DNA from: Entoloma clypeatum
Lineage: Eukaryota; Basidiomycota; Agaricomycetes; Agaricales; Entolomataceae
DNA length: 64,000 bases
Assembly: GCA_963565915.1 (NCBI GenBank)
Contig: OY751490.1
Location: 2,108,001-2,172,000, forward strand
Direction of reading: 5' to 3'
Part shown: in pieces, positions 1 through 9,398 of the stretch
Layout of the letters: each line of letters begins with the position of its first letter
How positions within the stretch are numbered: the first letter of the stretch is position 1
The notes under the pieces: model-generated
The model's input: the letters and a program-made list of their open reading frames with translations, nothing else
What the model was told of the DNA's origin: nothing
Databases searched by the model: none
Position numbers and translations under genes: made by a program

Positions 1-2516
1 TACCTGAAACACTAGTACGTGAGAAATCACAGGAAAGTTGCACAGGCTGCCTCAAAGGGAAGATGCCTAATCAGTCGTATCCCAATTCGATGACAAGGGC
101 AACAAAAACCTTTGATCTGATCCATTCTGATCTCAAACAGATATCCACGGCATCATACCACAAATATAAATATTTCCTTACGTTTTTGGATGATTTTTCA
201 TCCCACGTCTGGGTCGTCTTGCTTAGGAAAAAATCAGATGCCATTACGGCACTACGACAATTTCTTGCGATGATCCAGAATCAGTTCGCTGCTACTCCTA
301 AAAAGTGGCAAGTTGATGGAGGTGGAGAATTCAACGAATACAAGGATATACTTGCCGATCAATTCTGATCGACGTCACGCTCCCATATCAGCACCAGCAG
401 AATGGTAGAGCAGAACAGATACAGAATCGAACCCTATGGAAAAATCTCAGGCTTTACGCTTCGACGCATGCATGCCTACCCCCTATATGGTGGGAATTCT
501 GTCTGGAACATGCAGCGTTTCTCTACAACAGAACCCCCATGCAGCGTCTCGAATGGAAAACCCCTTACTTCTGGGTGACCAATGAGATCCCCGACATGTC
601 AAGCATCAGAGTCTTTGGATGTCAGGCATACATGTATATCCCAAAAGAAAAACGTAGAAATTCCCTGGAGTCCAGATCTCGATTAATGATTTATCTCGGA
701 TCGAAGCCAGGGGTCAAAGGATACCGTTTCATGGATCCTGAGACTAATACGATTTTCATGGCCGGGAAAGCTATCTTTGATGAAAGCAAGTACCCTAGAT
801 GCCACATTGACCCATTGCCAGAAAACCATCCAGAGATGGAAAACCCAGAACCGGCTGATGAGTTTGAGGACCTCATCCCCGGAAATGACGACAATGACAG
901 TCATCACAAAAAACCTCACGACCCTGTTCCCACTGGACAGGATCACCCTGAATCAGACGATGACTTGCTGTCTAGTGAGCCCAATGATGAACCATGAGTA
1001 CCCACTCCGGAACCCGAACAAGTACCAGATCAACCGATCAGGGAATGACGAGTTCGGAGAATGCCAGGTAGCATCTACGGGGAAGACACCCCTGCTTCTG
1101 ATCTTGAAAAAATGGATCGAAGGTGTAGATTAGGCGGTCAAACGGCATGGATGAATGATCTCCTAATGGAGGCAATCTCTATCCAAGTGGGCATCATCGA
1201 AATGTCACACAAAGACATATACCCTCTTCCAAACAAAGAAGATTGGTATGCGGCAGAACGAAAAGAGCTAGACATGCTCAAAAGCCGCGGGGTGATCACG
1301 GAGTTAGTACCCCTACCCACAGGGAGGAAAGCTCTAAAGAACAAATGGGTTTACAATGAAAAATCCGACGGGCGTCTGAAAGCGCGCCTTGTTGCAAAAG
1401 GCTTCTCACAGGTAGAAGGGATCGACTTCGATCAGATCTTCTCACCAGTAGTGAGGTACGAGACCGTCTGGTTGATTCTGGCATTGACAGCCCTTGAAGG
1501 GTGGTTCATGACATTCTTGGACGTCTCATCAGCCTTCCTCTATGGAACACTCCGTGAGGTAATTTACATGCGACAGCCTGAGGGCTACATAGTAAAAGGG
1601 AAAGAACACCTCATGTACTGACTATACAAAGCCCTATACGGACTTAAGCAGGCCGCATTAGCCTGGTGGAGGGAACTCGATTCCTCCATGAAAAAGCTCG
1701 GTTTTGTTCGGCTTCACTCCGATGCGGGAGTTTTCATTCACACAAGTACCAAAGGGGAAATCGTAATCGCTGTCATTTATGTCGATGACTCTGCTTTTCT
1801 CAGCACAAACCGGGAATACACACTAGAAAAGAAGAAGGCCTTCATGACAACATGGGAATGTAGGGACCTAGGTCACCTAGTGCCTGATGGGGAACCAAAG
1901 GAATTTCTCTCAATCCAAATAAGGCAACATGGGAAGAGGATCTTCATTGATCAAGTACCTTACCTTGAGAAAATTCTCGCACGAATGGGGATGAGCGAAG
2001 AAGGCAACAAAAGATTACGCGATCATGTACGATGGTGATTCTGGGAAAGGAATCTACGCCTTCACAGACTCCGATTGGGCATCAGACGAAAACACCAGGA
2101 AATCCACCACTGGTTACTTCATATCGCTGGCATCTGGAGCAGTAACATGGGTTTCATCAGCGCAGAAAACCATTGCCCTCTCTTCCACGGAAGCAGAATA
2201 CATGGCGCTATCAGATTGCAGTCAAGCAGTGACATGGCTTAGAAGCATGCTTGCCAAACTTGGGATGCAGATCGGATCAGTCCCGATCTATGGAGATAAC
2301 AATGGCTCCGTCTTTATCGCATCCAACCCTGTAACTGAAAAGCGGTCCAAGCACATCGACGTGCGATTCCACTTCGTCAGAGAAAAAGTATCTGAAGGCA
2401 TCATTACGGTTGAATTCATCGAAGGAGTGAATAACCCTGCAGACCTTTTAACTAAGAATCTGGGGAAAATCCTCTTTGGCAAGTTTATCCTGTACTTTGG
2501 ACTACTAAAAAATTAG
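1..2516 (+). pseudogene. Element X: decayed Ty1/copia pol (integrase, RT, RNase H)
   Basis: The segment reads as copia Pol in pieces. An integrase core piece (HSDL..DDFSSHVW..DGGGEF) lies at 63-368, integrase C-terminal and linker sequence at 539-997, the start of RT (NKWVYN..ARLVAKGFSQ..SAFLYG) at 1061-1621, RT with YVDD at 1688-2038, and RNase H (TDSDWASD..SSTEAEYMA..KHIDVRFHFVRE) at 2025-2516. The pieces change frame near 366 and 1000, and a TGA lies at 1619. About 110 codons normally found between RT and RNase H are missing near 2030. The left part lies outside the window. The order of domains (integrase before RT) is what defines copia. It cannot encode an intact protein. Confidence 0.9.
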
Positions 2517-2586
2517 GCGAAGAAAAGAGTACCTATATGGGAAAAAGTAAAAATGTATTTAGAAGTATGTACTAAATATGGGGGGG

Positions 2587-2863
2587 TGTTGAAACTTTTC
2601 CATCACGTAGATTAGATTAGATTAGATTATATCATGTGACCTTAGACATCTTCGATTACATACTTATTTGGTTGGTACAAACAGTAGTACGGTATATAAG
2701 ACCAGGAAACTGTCAATATCAACAAGTTGTCTCTTGACTCTTAACCAGCTCCATCGCTCTTACCAGCCTCAACCGCTCTCACCAGCCTCACCCTTTCCAA
2801 TCCAAGTAAGTGACTAGAACGGTTAAGTAGAGTACTTCCACTGTAGCTGTGTTGCTCAGTACA
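2587..2863 (+). repeat. 3' LTR of copia element X (right edge approximate)
   Basis: A purine tract of seven G's ends at 2586 and is followed by TGTTGAAAC, the usual PPT/LTR junction. The LTR contains a short run of the pentamer ATTAG (2608-2629) and a TATA box (GTATATAAG, about 2692-2700). The right edge is not certain: from about 2864-2890 the sequence belongs to a different element. Confidence 0.6.
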
Positions 2864-2889
2864 TCTGCAGCTAGCGCCCAGGTGGAACT

Positions 2890-3130
2890 TCAACATCCCC
2901 ATCCCTCATTGTTGCCGGGATCGGACCAGTTCGGACTTTCCTTGAGGCTCCAATCATATATCAACTCCTCGTTGATGGCTACAGCGAGTTCGAGGCCTTT
3001 GATAGCCAGCCGAATACGTCGATTCTCGATTACAAGGGTGCTGGTGTAATTTCCGAGAATTTGTTTTTCCTCAGGACTCGGGGCGACGGGTAGGTTGGAC
3101 AGCGAGTGAAGCCGGATATGCATCTGGCGA
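2890..3130 (-). pseudogene. Fragment of gypsy accessory gene ORF4 (element Z)
   Basis: The minus strand encodes the C-terminal two thirds of the small protein that is complete at 8922-9287 and 18627-18989. Shared stretches include RQMHIRLHSLSNLP and ENRRIRLAIKGLELA. Its 5' part is cut exactly where the LTR of element A begins (3131), so A was inserted into an older copy of its own family. Not functional. Confidence 0.75.
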
Positions 3131-3500
3131 TGTTACGGACTAACGACTACGGACGTATACGCTTACCTTTTCACTTTTACTCATCGGCCCCCGCTTACAC
3201 ATATTGTATTATACTTTATTTCCTTTAGTATACTTCGCTCCCGCGCTGACTCGCTTTCCGCAGCTGTCTGACTCATTCCGTAGTCAGCTTACTCATTAGT
3301 GCATAGCCTTCCGCAGTCGCCTTACTCATGCGCACTGCCTTCCGCAGTTACTGACTCATTCGCTACCGCTCATAGTCAGTACTATATAAACCTCATGTAC
3401 CATAGCTACATTCCTTAGATTTAGCAATCACATTGCTCTTCGCCTTTCCATCTTCCTGCATACTCTGCCCGAACCTTGGAACGGTTTGTTACGCATAACA
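3131..3500 (+). repeat. 5' LTR of element A
   Basis: A 370-bp repeat beginning TGTTACGG and ending CATAACA. The same start recurs at 9325, and related LTRs lie at 13948-14349, 18204-18592 and 21861-22056. U3 holds degenerate direct repeats around GCGCTGAC / CTCATTC / CCGCAG, which may be regulatory. Left flank is an ORF4 fragment; a target duplication cannot be tested because the right end is missing. Confidence 0.9.
3383..3427 (+). promoter_or_regulatory. LTR promoter: TATA box and predicted mRNA start / self-primer
   Basis: TATATAAA at 3383-3390 is followed about 27-34 bases later by AGATTTAGCAA (3417-3427). This 11-mer is the exact reverse complement of the PBS at 3503-3513. If transcription starts at about 3417, the first 11 nt of the mRNA would fold back as primer, as known for Tf1 of fission yeast. 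The start site is inferred. Confidence 0.7.
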
Positions 3501-3502
3501 AG

Positions 3503-3513
3503 TTGCTAAATCT
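3503..3513 (+). promoter_or_regulatory. Self-priming primer-binding site of element A
   Basis: TTGCTAAATCT lies two bases after the LTR and pairs perfectly with AGATTTAGCAA at 3417-3427. No match to a tRNA 3' end (which would begin with TGG) is present. The same pair occurs in element B on the minus strand (PBS about 13935-13945, primer 14021-14031). Confidence 0.8.
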
Positions 3514-4289
3514 CGTTAGGTTCGCCCAGAGCGAAGAGAGCAACTACCAGACGAGTCAAGACGTTGCGCTTCTTTGAAGACTTCACCAGTAACCCATTCA
3601 GCACGCCAGAAGCCCGACAGGAGGAGCTAAGTCCTCGAGACAGTATCGATTTTACGCTTATCCAGCAGTACATCGAATCGGAGATCCGTCGCATCCTACA
3701 GCAGGTGCTTGACAAAGAACTAGACAACGACGAGCATCGCCCCCACGGCGAGATAGCAGAGAGCATCCATCTTGCTCGGCAACACCAGATCGCGCGTTAC
3801 AACGCCCGACAGAACAAACTCGAAAGTTTTCGCGTTCAAGAAGGACCTCAGACAGGTCGGATCACAGAGATCAGAGAGTTTATCGGTGTCCAGACAACCG
3901 TTATCAGAAGATTGATTAGGACGCTCACATCGAGACGTCCCACAGCCACATCATCACGTCTTACTCAAAGCAGCAGATCTACGCCCACTTCACCACCAAC
4001 GAGCAACAGACCGAGTACAACCGTTGGGCACGAAACGAGAGACTTGACCCCTTCTCGCGACCAACAGACGCGCAGGAACAGAGATTCCTTAGAGATCTAC
4101 AGAGGAAATACCCCGAACGTTTTGCCACCGATTCCGCCGACGAGTCCCCTGACGAATTTACTTTTGACTCCGCGCAGTCAGATATCGAACAGACGCCTAG
4201 AACAGGGACTCATTTTCAATCCTTACCTGTATCCCGAACCCCATCTTCATCCCAACAACCCGACACCTCTCTTACTCCGCAGGTTCTAG
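3514..4289 (+). other. AUG-free leader with long open frame (ORF1-like), element A
   Basis: From the predicted mRNA start to 4291 there is no ATG in any frame, yet the frame ending with TAG at 4287-4289 is open for about 240 codons. The conceptual product has a helical, charged first half and an S/T/P/R-rich second half and contains no methionine. The stop is two bases from the Gag ATG (TAG-AC-ATG). The same stop/start spacing is kept in B and C. It may be a scanning-friendly leader that lets ribosomes reach Gag, or a coding region started at a non-AUG codon. No domain is recognised. Confidence 0.55.
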
Positions 4290-4291
4290 AC

Positions 4292-5155
4292 ATGGCAGAA
4301 GCACCGACAGTGCAAACGATGGATACATCCAAGATCATCAAAGATCCTGGGATGTTCAAAGACAGACACACCTTTGACGAGTGGTGGAAAGCCACCAAAC
4401 TATACATCAGGTTCCAGAAGGGCCTGTCCGACGATCAGAAGATCCTGGCGGTGTTATCCCGCATGATGGAAGGGTCTGGTAAACACTGGGCCAGCAACAA
4501 GTTAGACGATCTTGCCACCGATGGCGAGAACATCACCTGGTTAGGATTCTCAGACGACATTGCTACGTGATTCTCTATTGCCAACAAGTCGGCAGCGGCC
4601 AAGGCGAGACTCGAAGTCCTGAAACAGGAGAAACGTACCATTGACGAATTCTTGGACGAATTCGAAGAGCTCTTGAAGCTGTCAAACCTTGGCGAAGAAA
4701 CTGGGAAATACATCCTGGAAAAGAACGTCAACCGCAGAATTTCTGAACAAGTGGCTAGCGATGGCAAGACGTATACTGATTACGCAAAGGAGATCCGAAA
4801 CAAGGGACGACAGATGGAGGGACATGCATTAGTCATCCGAGGGGGTGGCGACACACGCACCGGATCGGGCACCACTTATGGCGGTCAAGGCAAAGCCATG
4901 GAAATCGACAAAGCAGGAGTAGCCCGTTGCTACAACTGTCAGCGCTTTGGTCACCTTGCCAAAGACTGCAAAGCCCCAAAGAAGAAAGATGGTCGTAAGT
5001 GTTTCAACTGCGACCAAGAAGGACATATCGCGCGCAACTGCCGCAAGCCGAAGAAGAACTCTGGAAAGATTAGGAAGGTGTCTGATGGAGATACCGATGA
5101 TGAAACCATCACCATAGAGACTGATGAGAAGGATTTTCCCGAAGGGTCCGATTAA
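4292..5155 (+). pseudogene. gag: Gag of element A, one nonsense codon
   Basis: ATG at 4292 is the first AUG of the predicted transcript. The product starts MAEAPTVQTMDTSKI, has a capsid-like helical region, and ends with two CCHC zinc knuckles (CYNCQRFGHLAKDC and CFNCDQEGHIARNC), the RNA-binding part of Gag. A TGA at 4568-4570 interrupts the frame; elements B and C have CGA there, so this is a C-to-T change. Gag would form the particle in which reverse transcription occurs. As it stands only a 92-residue N-terminal piece could be made from the AUG. Confidence 0.88.
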
Positions 5156-5196
5156 ACGACGCTAAGTCGCGACCCTTATCCATTAAACGAACTCGC

Positions 5197-8100
5197 TTGC
5201 CTGGTGCAGCTACAGACAATATAACTTATGTTATCCCTGCAAAGCGAGCCGTTGCGTCAACTAAGATTGTCAAGGGAGATAAACCTCCGAAACGACGAGA
5301 GATCAAGCTGCAAGCTCAGATCAAAACACGACGAGGACCAAAGGCCATTCGACCCGAGGTTGATAGCGGATGTGAACGCACATGTATCCATCCCAGAATA
5401 GTACGCGAACAGAACCTTCCCACACGTGGAATAAAGCCCATAGCAATCCTAAATGCGGATGGATCGCCGAACCGACAACAGAAAGCAGAAAAACTTGCCG
5501 AAGTCAAGCTGGACTTAGGAACACACCAGGAAACCATGGAAGCAATGGTATTAGACATTGGGAGAATGGACATGCTTTTGGGACATGACTGGTTGGTACA
5601 CCACAACCCCACAATCAATTGGACGACCGGCGCTGTAACATTCAACCGGTGCCCATCAACATGTCAAACCAAACACTCGGATTTCAGGGTTAACCTTAAT
5701 GGTCGCAAACATCGGGTTCGCATGGTGGAAGTACGAGACAAGGACGCACCCAAGAAATCGGATCAGAAATGGAAGCCTGGAGACCCTATATTGGAAGCTG
5801 TCACTCCCACACCACCTCCCACAACCAAACGACCCTCATATGTTGATCGGTTTACTCACCTCTTCGAGAAGGAGAACTTTGATAAGATCCCGAAGGAAAG
5901 GGAATGGGACCATGGTATTGAACTTACACCGGACGCACCAAAGGAACTAGGGGGAAACACATATCCCATGACGCAAAAGGAACAGGAGGAATTGGACACA
6001 TTTATTGACGAGGGCCTAGCAACTGGAAAGATCCGCCCGTCCAAATCCCCTTATGCTTCCCCTTGCTTCTTCATCAACAAGAAAGATGGTTCCAAACGAT
6101 TGGTACAAGATTACCGCATGGTCAACAAATTCACGGTCAAAGACAAATTCCCACTCCCTCGCATCTCTGATCTCTTAGATGTGCTGAAAGATGCAGTCTA
6201 CTTCAATAAGATGGACATCATGTGGGGTTACAACAATGTCCGGATTAAAGAAGGCGATGAATGGAAGGCTGCCTTCCTTACCAGTCGAGGATTGTTTGAA
6301 CCATTGGTCATGTTTTTCGGCCTTTGCAACTCCCCGGGAACGTTCTCTCGGATGATGGCTAGTCTATTCCGGGACCAGATCCGCCGACGCATCTGCGTGA
6401 TCTACATGGATGACATCGTGGTTATCGGTAAAACCAAGGAAGAACTCGCGCGAAACACCGAAGAAATTCTGCAGATCCTATCGGACAATGACTTGTTCCT
6501 AAAGGAGAAGAAGTGTTTCTGGGAAGTAACGAAATGCCCCATATTGGGATATGTCGTGGGTGAAGGACGTGTCGAGATGGAAACCGAGAAGGTGGACACG
6601 ATCCGAAACTGGCGAGCACCCACATCAAAAAAGGAAGTCCAGAAGTTCCTTGGGTTTGCTAACTTCTATCGGCGCTTCATTGAAGGATACTCAAACATCG
6701 CGAAACCACTTACCGCGCTCACAGGCGGCACTGCGTTTACTTGGGGACCAACGGAACAAAAGGCATTTGAAGGTCTCATACAGGCGATCACATCGGCACC
6801 AGTCTTGGCACTACCAAAACCAGATGGACAGTTCAGGGTCGAGACCGATGCATCGGGCTATGCAATTGGGGCTGTACTCTCCCAAAAACAGGACGACAAA
6901 TGGCATCCTATCGCGTTCTTGTCACGGACCATGTCCGCGGCCGAACAAAATTACGAGATATACGACAAAGAGCTCTTGGCAGTCATGGAAGCACTAAAAG
7001 ATTGGAGACACTATCTGCTTGAAGCCAGGGAACGCTTTGAGATCTTAACTGATCACAAGAACCTGGAGTATTTCCGCCGTCCTCAGGACCTAAATCAACG
7101 ACAAAGGCGCTGGAAAATGAAGTTACAAGACTATGACTTCGAACTACGGCATGTGCCTGGCAAGACAAACGCAAAAGCGGACATCCTGTCGCGCTTACCC
7201 TGGTATGAAACAGAACTCGAACCGCAAGACAGTGACCAAATGCTCAAGGAGGGACTATTCTTGAAACGATTGGAATCAGAAGATGTGGTACAAATGGAGA
7301 TGTTCACGGAGGAACAATTCTTTGAAGGGGGTGAAACATCTGATTCCATCAAGATTGGAAACGTCACAACCATTGAAAATCCGTGGATCACACGCATCAA
7401 GGGTTCAAACCGCATGGAGACAGAGGTAGCCCAGGGTCTAAAAAAGAATCCTCACTGGTATCAACAGGAAAACGGCATCACATATGCAGGCGAACGAGTC
7501 TATGTTCCACCGGACCCACAACTGCGTCAAGAACTAATGTTTGAATCACATGATGCACCAGTGGCTGGACATCCAGGACAGTATCGAACACACGAACTTC
7601 TCACTCGCACCTACTGGTGGCCTACCATCCTGCATGATGTAAAGAAGTACGTAAAGGGTTGCGACACCTGTCAGCGCAACAAGATCAACAGACAGAAACG
7701 ACATGCTCCGCTACACCCCCATGCAGCACCAAGTCATCCATGGGAAGACATAGGGATTGACGTCGTGGGACCGATACCAGAGTCTGATGGAAAGAATGCG
7801 ATCCTGGTCATCACGGATAGACATTCGAAGATGCTTCATCTCATTCCGACAACCGTGGAATTATCGGCTGAAGGATTAGCCAAGATCTATCGGGATCAGA
7901 TATGGAAGCTCCACGGAATCCCCAAGAAAATCATCAGTGACAGAGGACCACAGTTCGCCGCGAAGTTCATGGAGATACTTTGCCGCATGTTAGGAATCAA
8001 AAGGAATCTGTCCACCGCATACCATCCACAGACGGATGGACAAGCTGAACGATCACATCAGGAAACAGAAGCGTTCTTACGAAACTTTGTGAACCATCTG

Positions 8101-8805
8101 CAAGATGATTGGGCTGAATGGATCGCAATCACCGAATTCCAGTACAATGACAAAGAACATCAGGCGACAAAGCACACACCATTCTATCTCAACTATGGCT
8201 TACATCCTTGGAAGGGAGAACTTGTGTTGGAAGACACCAACCCGGCTGCCAACAGCTTCTTGGAAAAACTCAAACAAGCACGAGAAGAAGCCAATGCAGC
8301 ACTGAAACAGGCACAGGATCAGATGAAGAAGACAGTTGATACACGACGGAGTCCGTCTCGGGACTACCGCATCGGAGACAAGGTGTGGCTGGAAGGGACT
8401 AACATCAGGACTAACCGCCCCTCGAAGAAGCTTGACGCACTCCGACATGGACCATTCAAGGTCCTAGAGAAGAAAGGAGCTAGCGCGTACCTTCTTGATC
8501 TTCCGAAAACTTGGAAAATGATTCACCCTGTGTTCAACGAGACCCTGTTGTCACCTTACGAAACCCCGAAGTACGCCATCCAGAAGAAGAAACCAGCCCC
8601 TGATCCGATCATCATCGAAGGACGAGAAGAGTATCATGTGTCCACAATCCTAGACTCTCGAAAGTTCCGTGGAAAGATCCAGTACCTCGTCCAGTGGGAA
8701 GGATATGGCCCAGAAGAGAACACATGGGAACCTCGAGCTAATGTTCAGAACGCTCAAGATCTGATCCGTGATTTTCATCGGCAAAATCCATCGCATCCAC
8801 GATAA
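5197..8805 (+). CDS. pol: Pol of element A: protease-RT-RNase H-integrase-chromodomain
   Basis: An intact polyprotein of about 1,200 residues. Protease motif DSG is near residue 56. RT has YMDD at about 403, followed by RNase H (TDASGYAIGAVLSQK). Integrase has a zinc-binding region ending CDTCQ, and D855, D915 and E951, with the D35E spacing exact. A chromodomain covers about 1144-1198 (YLVQWEGYGPEENTWEP). The listed start is a TTG; the frame is open back to 5128, overlapping the end of gag in the -1 phase, and has no ATG there. Expression is therefore probably by frameshift or reinitiation, but I see no canonical slippery heptamer. The chromodomain probably directs integration to particular chromatin (family knowledge). 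Confidence 0.93.
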   Translation: MPGAATDNITYVIPAKRAVASTKIVKGDKPPKRREIKLQAQIKTRRGPKAIRPEVDSGCERTCIHPRIVREQNLPTRGIKPIAILNADGSPNRQQKAEKLAEVKLDLGTHQETMEAMVLDIGRMDMLLGHDWLVHHNPTINWTTGAVTFNRCPSTCQTKHSDFRVNLNGRKHRVRMVEVRDKDAPKKSDQKWKPGDPILEAVTPTPPPTTKRPSYVDRFTHLFEKENFDKIPKEREWDHGIELTPDAPKELGGNTYPMTQKEQEELDTFIDEGLATGKIRPSKSPYASPCFFINKKDGSKRLVQDYRMVNKFTVKDKFPLPRISDLLDVLKDAVYFNKMDIMWGYNNVRIKEGDEWKAAFLTSRGLFEPLVMFFGLCNSPGTFSRMMASLFRDQIRRRICVIYMDDIVVIGKTKEELARNTEEILQILSDNDLFLKEKKCFWEVTKCPILGYVVGEGRVEMETEKVDTIRNWRAPTSKKEVQKFLGFANFYRRFIEGYSNIAKPLTALTGGTAFTWGPTEQKAFEGLIQAITSAPVLALPKPDGQFRVETDASGYAIGAVLSQKQDDKWHPIAFLSRTMSAAEQNYEIYDKELLAVMEALKDWRHYLLEARERFEILTDHKNLEYFRRPQDLNQRQRRWKMKLQDYDFELRHVPGKTNAKADILSRLPWYETELEPQDSDQMLKEGLFLKRLESEDVVQMEMFTEEQFFEGGETSDSIKIGNVTTIENPWITRIKGSNRMETEVAQGLKKNPHWYQQENGITYAGERVYVPPDPQLRQELMFESHDAPVAGHPGQYRTHELLTRTYWWPTILHDVKKYVKGCDTCQRNKINRQKRHAPLHPHAAPSHPWEDIGIDVVGPIPESDGKNAILVITDRHSKMLHLIPTTVELSAEGLAKIYRDQIWKLHGIPKKIISDRGPQFAAKFMEILCRMLGIKRNLSTAYHPQTDGQAERSHQETEAFLRNFVNHLQDDWAEWIAITEFQYNDKEHQATKHTPFYLNYGLHPWKGELVLEDTNPAANSFLEKLKQAREEANAALKQAQDQMKKTVDTRRSPSRDYRIGDKVWLEGTNIRTNRPSKKLDALRHGPFKVLEKKGASAYLLDLPKTWKMIHPVFNETLLSPYETPKYAIQKKKPAPDPIIIEGREEYHVSTILDSRKFRGKIQYLVQWEGYGPEENTWEPRANVQNAQDLIRDFHRQNPSHPR

Positions 8806-8921
8806 AAGATAAACCGCAAAATCCATTTTCCATACCGATTTCTGTCACATCGAGTTCCCCGCTCCAACTCTTCTCGCCCAACACGCCGTTCTTCTTATAC
8901 TTTTCGAACCTCATCTCCACC

Positions 8922-9287
8922 ATGTCCAACATCACCACCTCCACCGACGTTTCCGACATCAACCCCACCATTACCACCCTCATTGGCGAAGCGCTCTCCA
9001 TGCGCGACCAGATCCATGCACTTGAAACCTCCGTCGCCGACATCCTCCACCGACAGATGCACATTCGTCTCCACACCCTATCCGACTTGCCAACCACTCC
9101 CACCGCTGAGGAAAAACTTATCCTCAAAAATTATACCAACACCCTTGCCGTCGAAAATCGACGCCTTCGCCTCGCCGTTCGAGGTTTAGAGTTTGCCACG
9201 GCGGTAAACGACGAACTGATAAAGGACTGGGGCAACCGAGCTGACCCTACCTGGACCGATCCAAACGGCAACGATGGATGGGAGTAG
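8922..9287 (+). CDS. ORF4: conserved small helical protein downstream of pol (element A)
   Basis: A 121-residue ORF with an ATG, on the pol strand, 116 bases after the pol stop. Homologous ORFs exist at 18627-18989 (element C) and, broken, at 2890-3130, so it is a true component of this family. The protein is mostly helical with coiled-coil-like stretches (IGEALSMRDQIHALE; ENRRLRLAVRGLE) and ends with an acidic, tryptophan-containing tail. It has no cysteines, signal peptide or membrane segment. Its function is unknown; I do not recognise a domain. There is no AUG between pol and ORF4, so reinitiation, an internal promoter or a spliced mRNA are possible. Alternative: a captured host coiled-coil gene. 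Confidence 0.75.
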   Translation: MSNITTSTDVSDINPTITTLIGEALSMRDQIHALETSVADILHRQMHIRLHTLSDLPTTPTAEEKLILKNYTNTLAVENRRLRLAVRGLEFATAVNDELIKDWGNRADPTWTDPNGNDGWE

Positions 9288-9310
9288 GTAGTCTGTGAGG
9301 ACACAGACCT

Positions 9311-9324
9311 TGAGGAGGGGAACA
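9311..9324 (+). promoter_or_regulatory. Polypurine tract of element A
   Basis: TGAGGAGGGGAACA directly precedes the 3' LTR start at 9325. The same tract on the minus strand precedes the LTR of element C (18593-18605). It would prime plus-strand DNA synthesis. Confidence 0.8.
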
Positions 9325-9398
9325 TGTTACGGACTAACGACTACGGACGTATACGCTTACCTTTTCACTTTTACTCATCGGCCCCCGCTTACACATAT
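9325..9398 (+). repeat. Truncated 3' LTR of element A
   Basis: The first 74 bases match the start of the LTR at 3131 base for base as far as I can see. The sequence then changes abruptly to integrase-coding DNA of element B on the other strand. Confidence 0.88.

Larger units (their letters stand above)
3131..9398 (+). mobile_element. Element A: Ty3/gypsy chromovirus, Tf1/sushi-like, 3' LTR truncated
   Basis: Order: 5' LTR 3131-3500, self-priming PBS, AUG-free leader, Gag, Pol (protease, RT, RNase H, integrase, chromodomain), ORF4, polypurine tract, then the first 74 bases of the 3' LTR. The 3' LTR stops at 9398, where it abuts the interior of element B in opposite orientation, so the right end was lost by recombination or deletion. 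Integrase plus chromodomain and self-priming place it near the Tf1/sushi chromovirus lineage (family knowledge). Pol is intact but Gag has a nonsense codon. Confidence 0.92.

Noticed and set aside
5128..5155. Canonical -1 slippery site between gag and pol of element A
   Set aside because: The frames overlap in the -1 phase, but no heptamer of the form X XXY YYZ occurs in the gag frame there, so the mechanism is left open.
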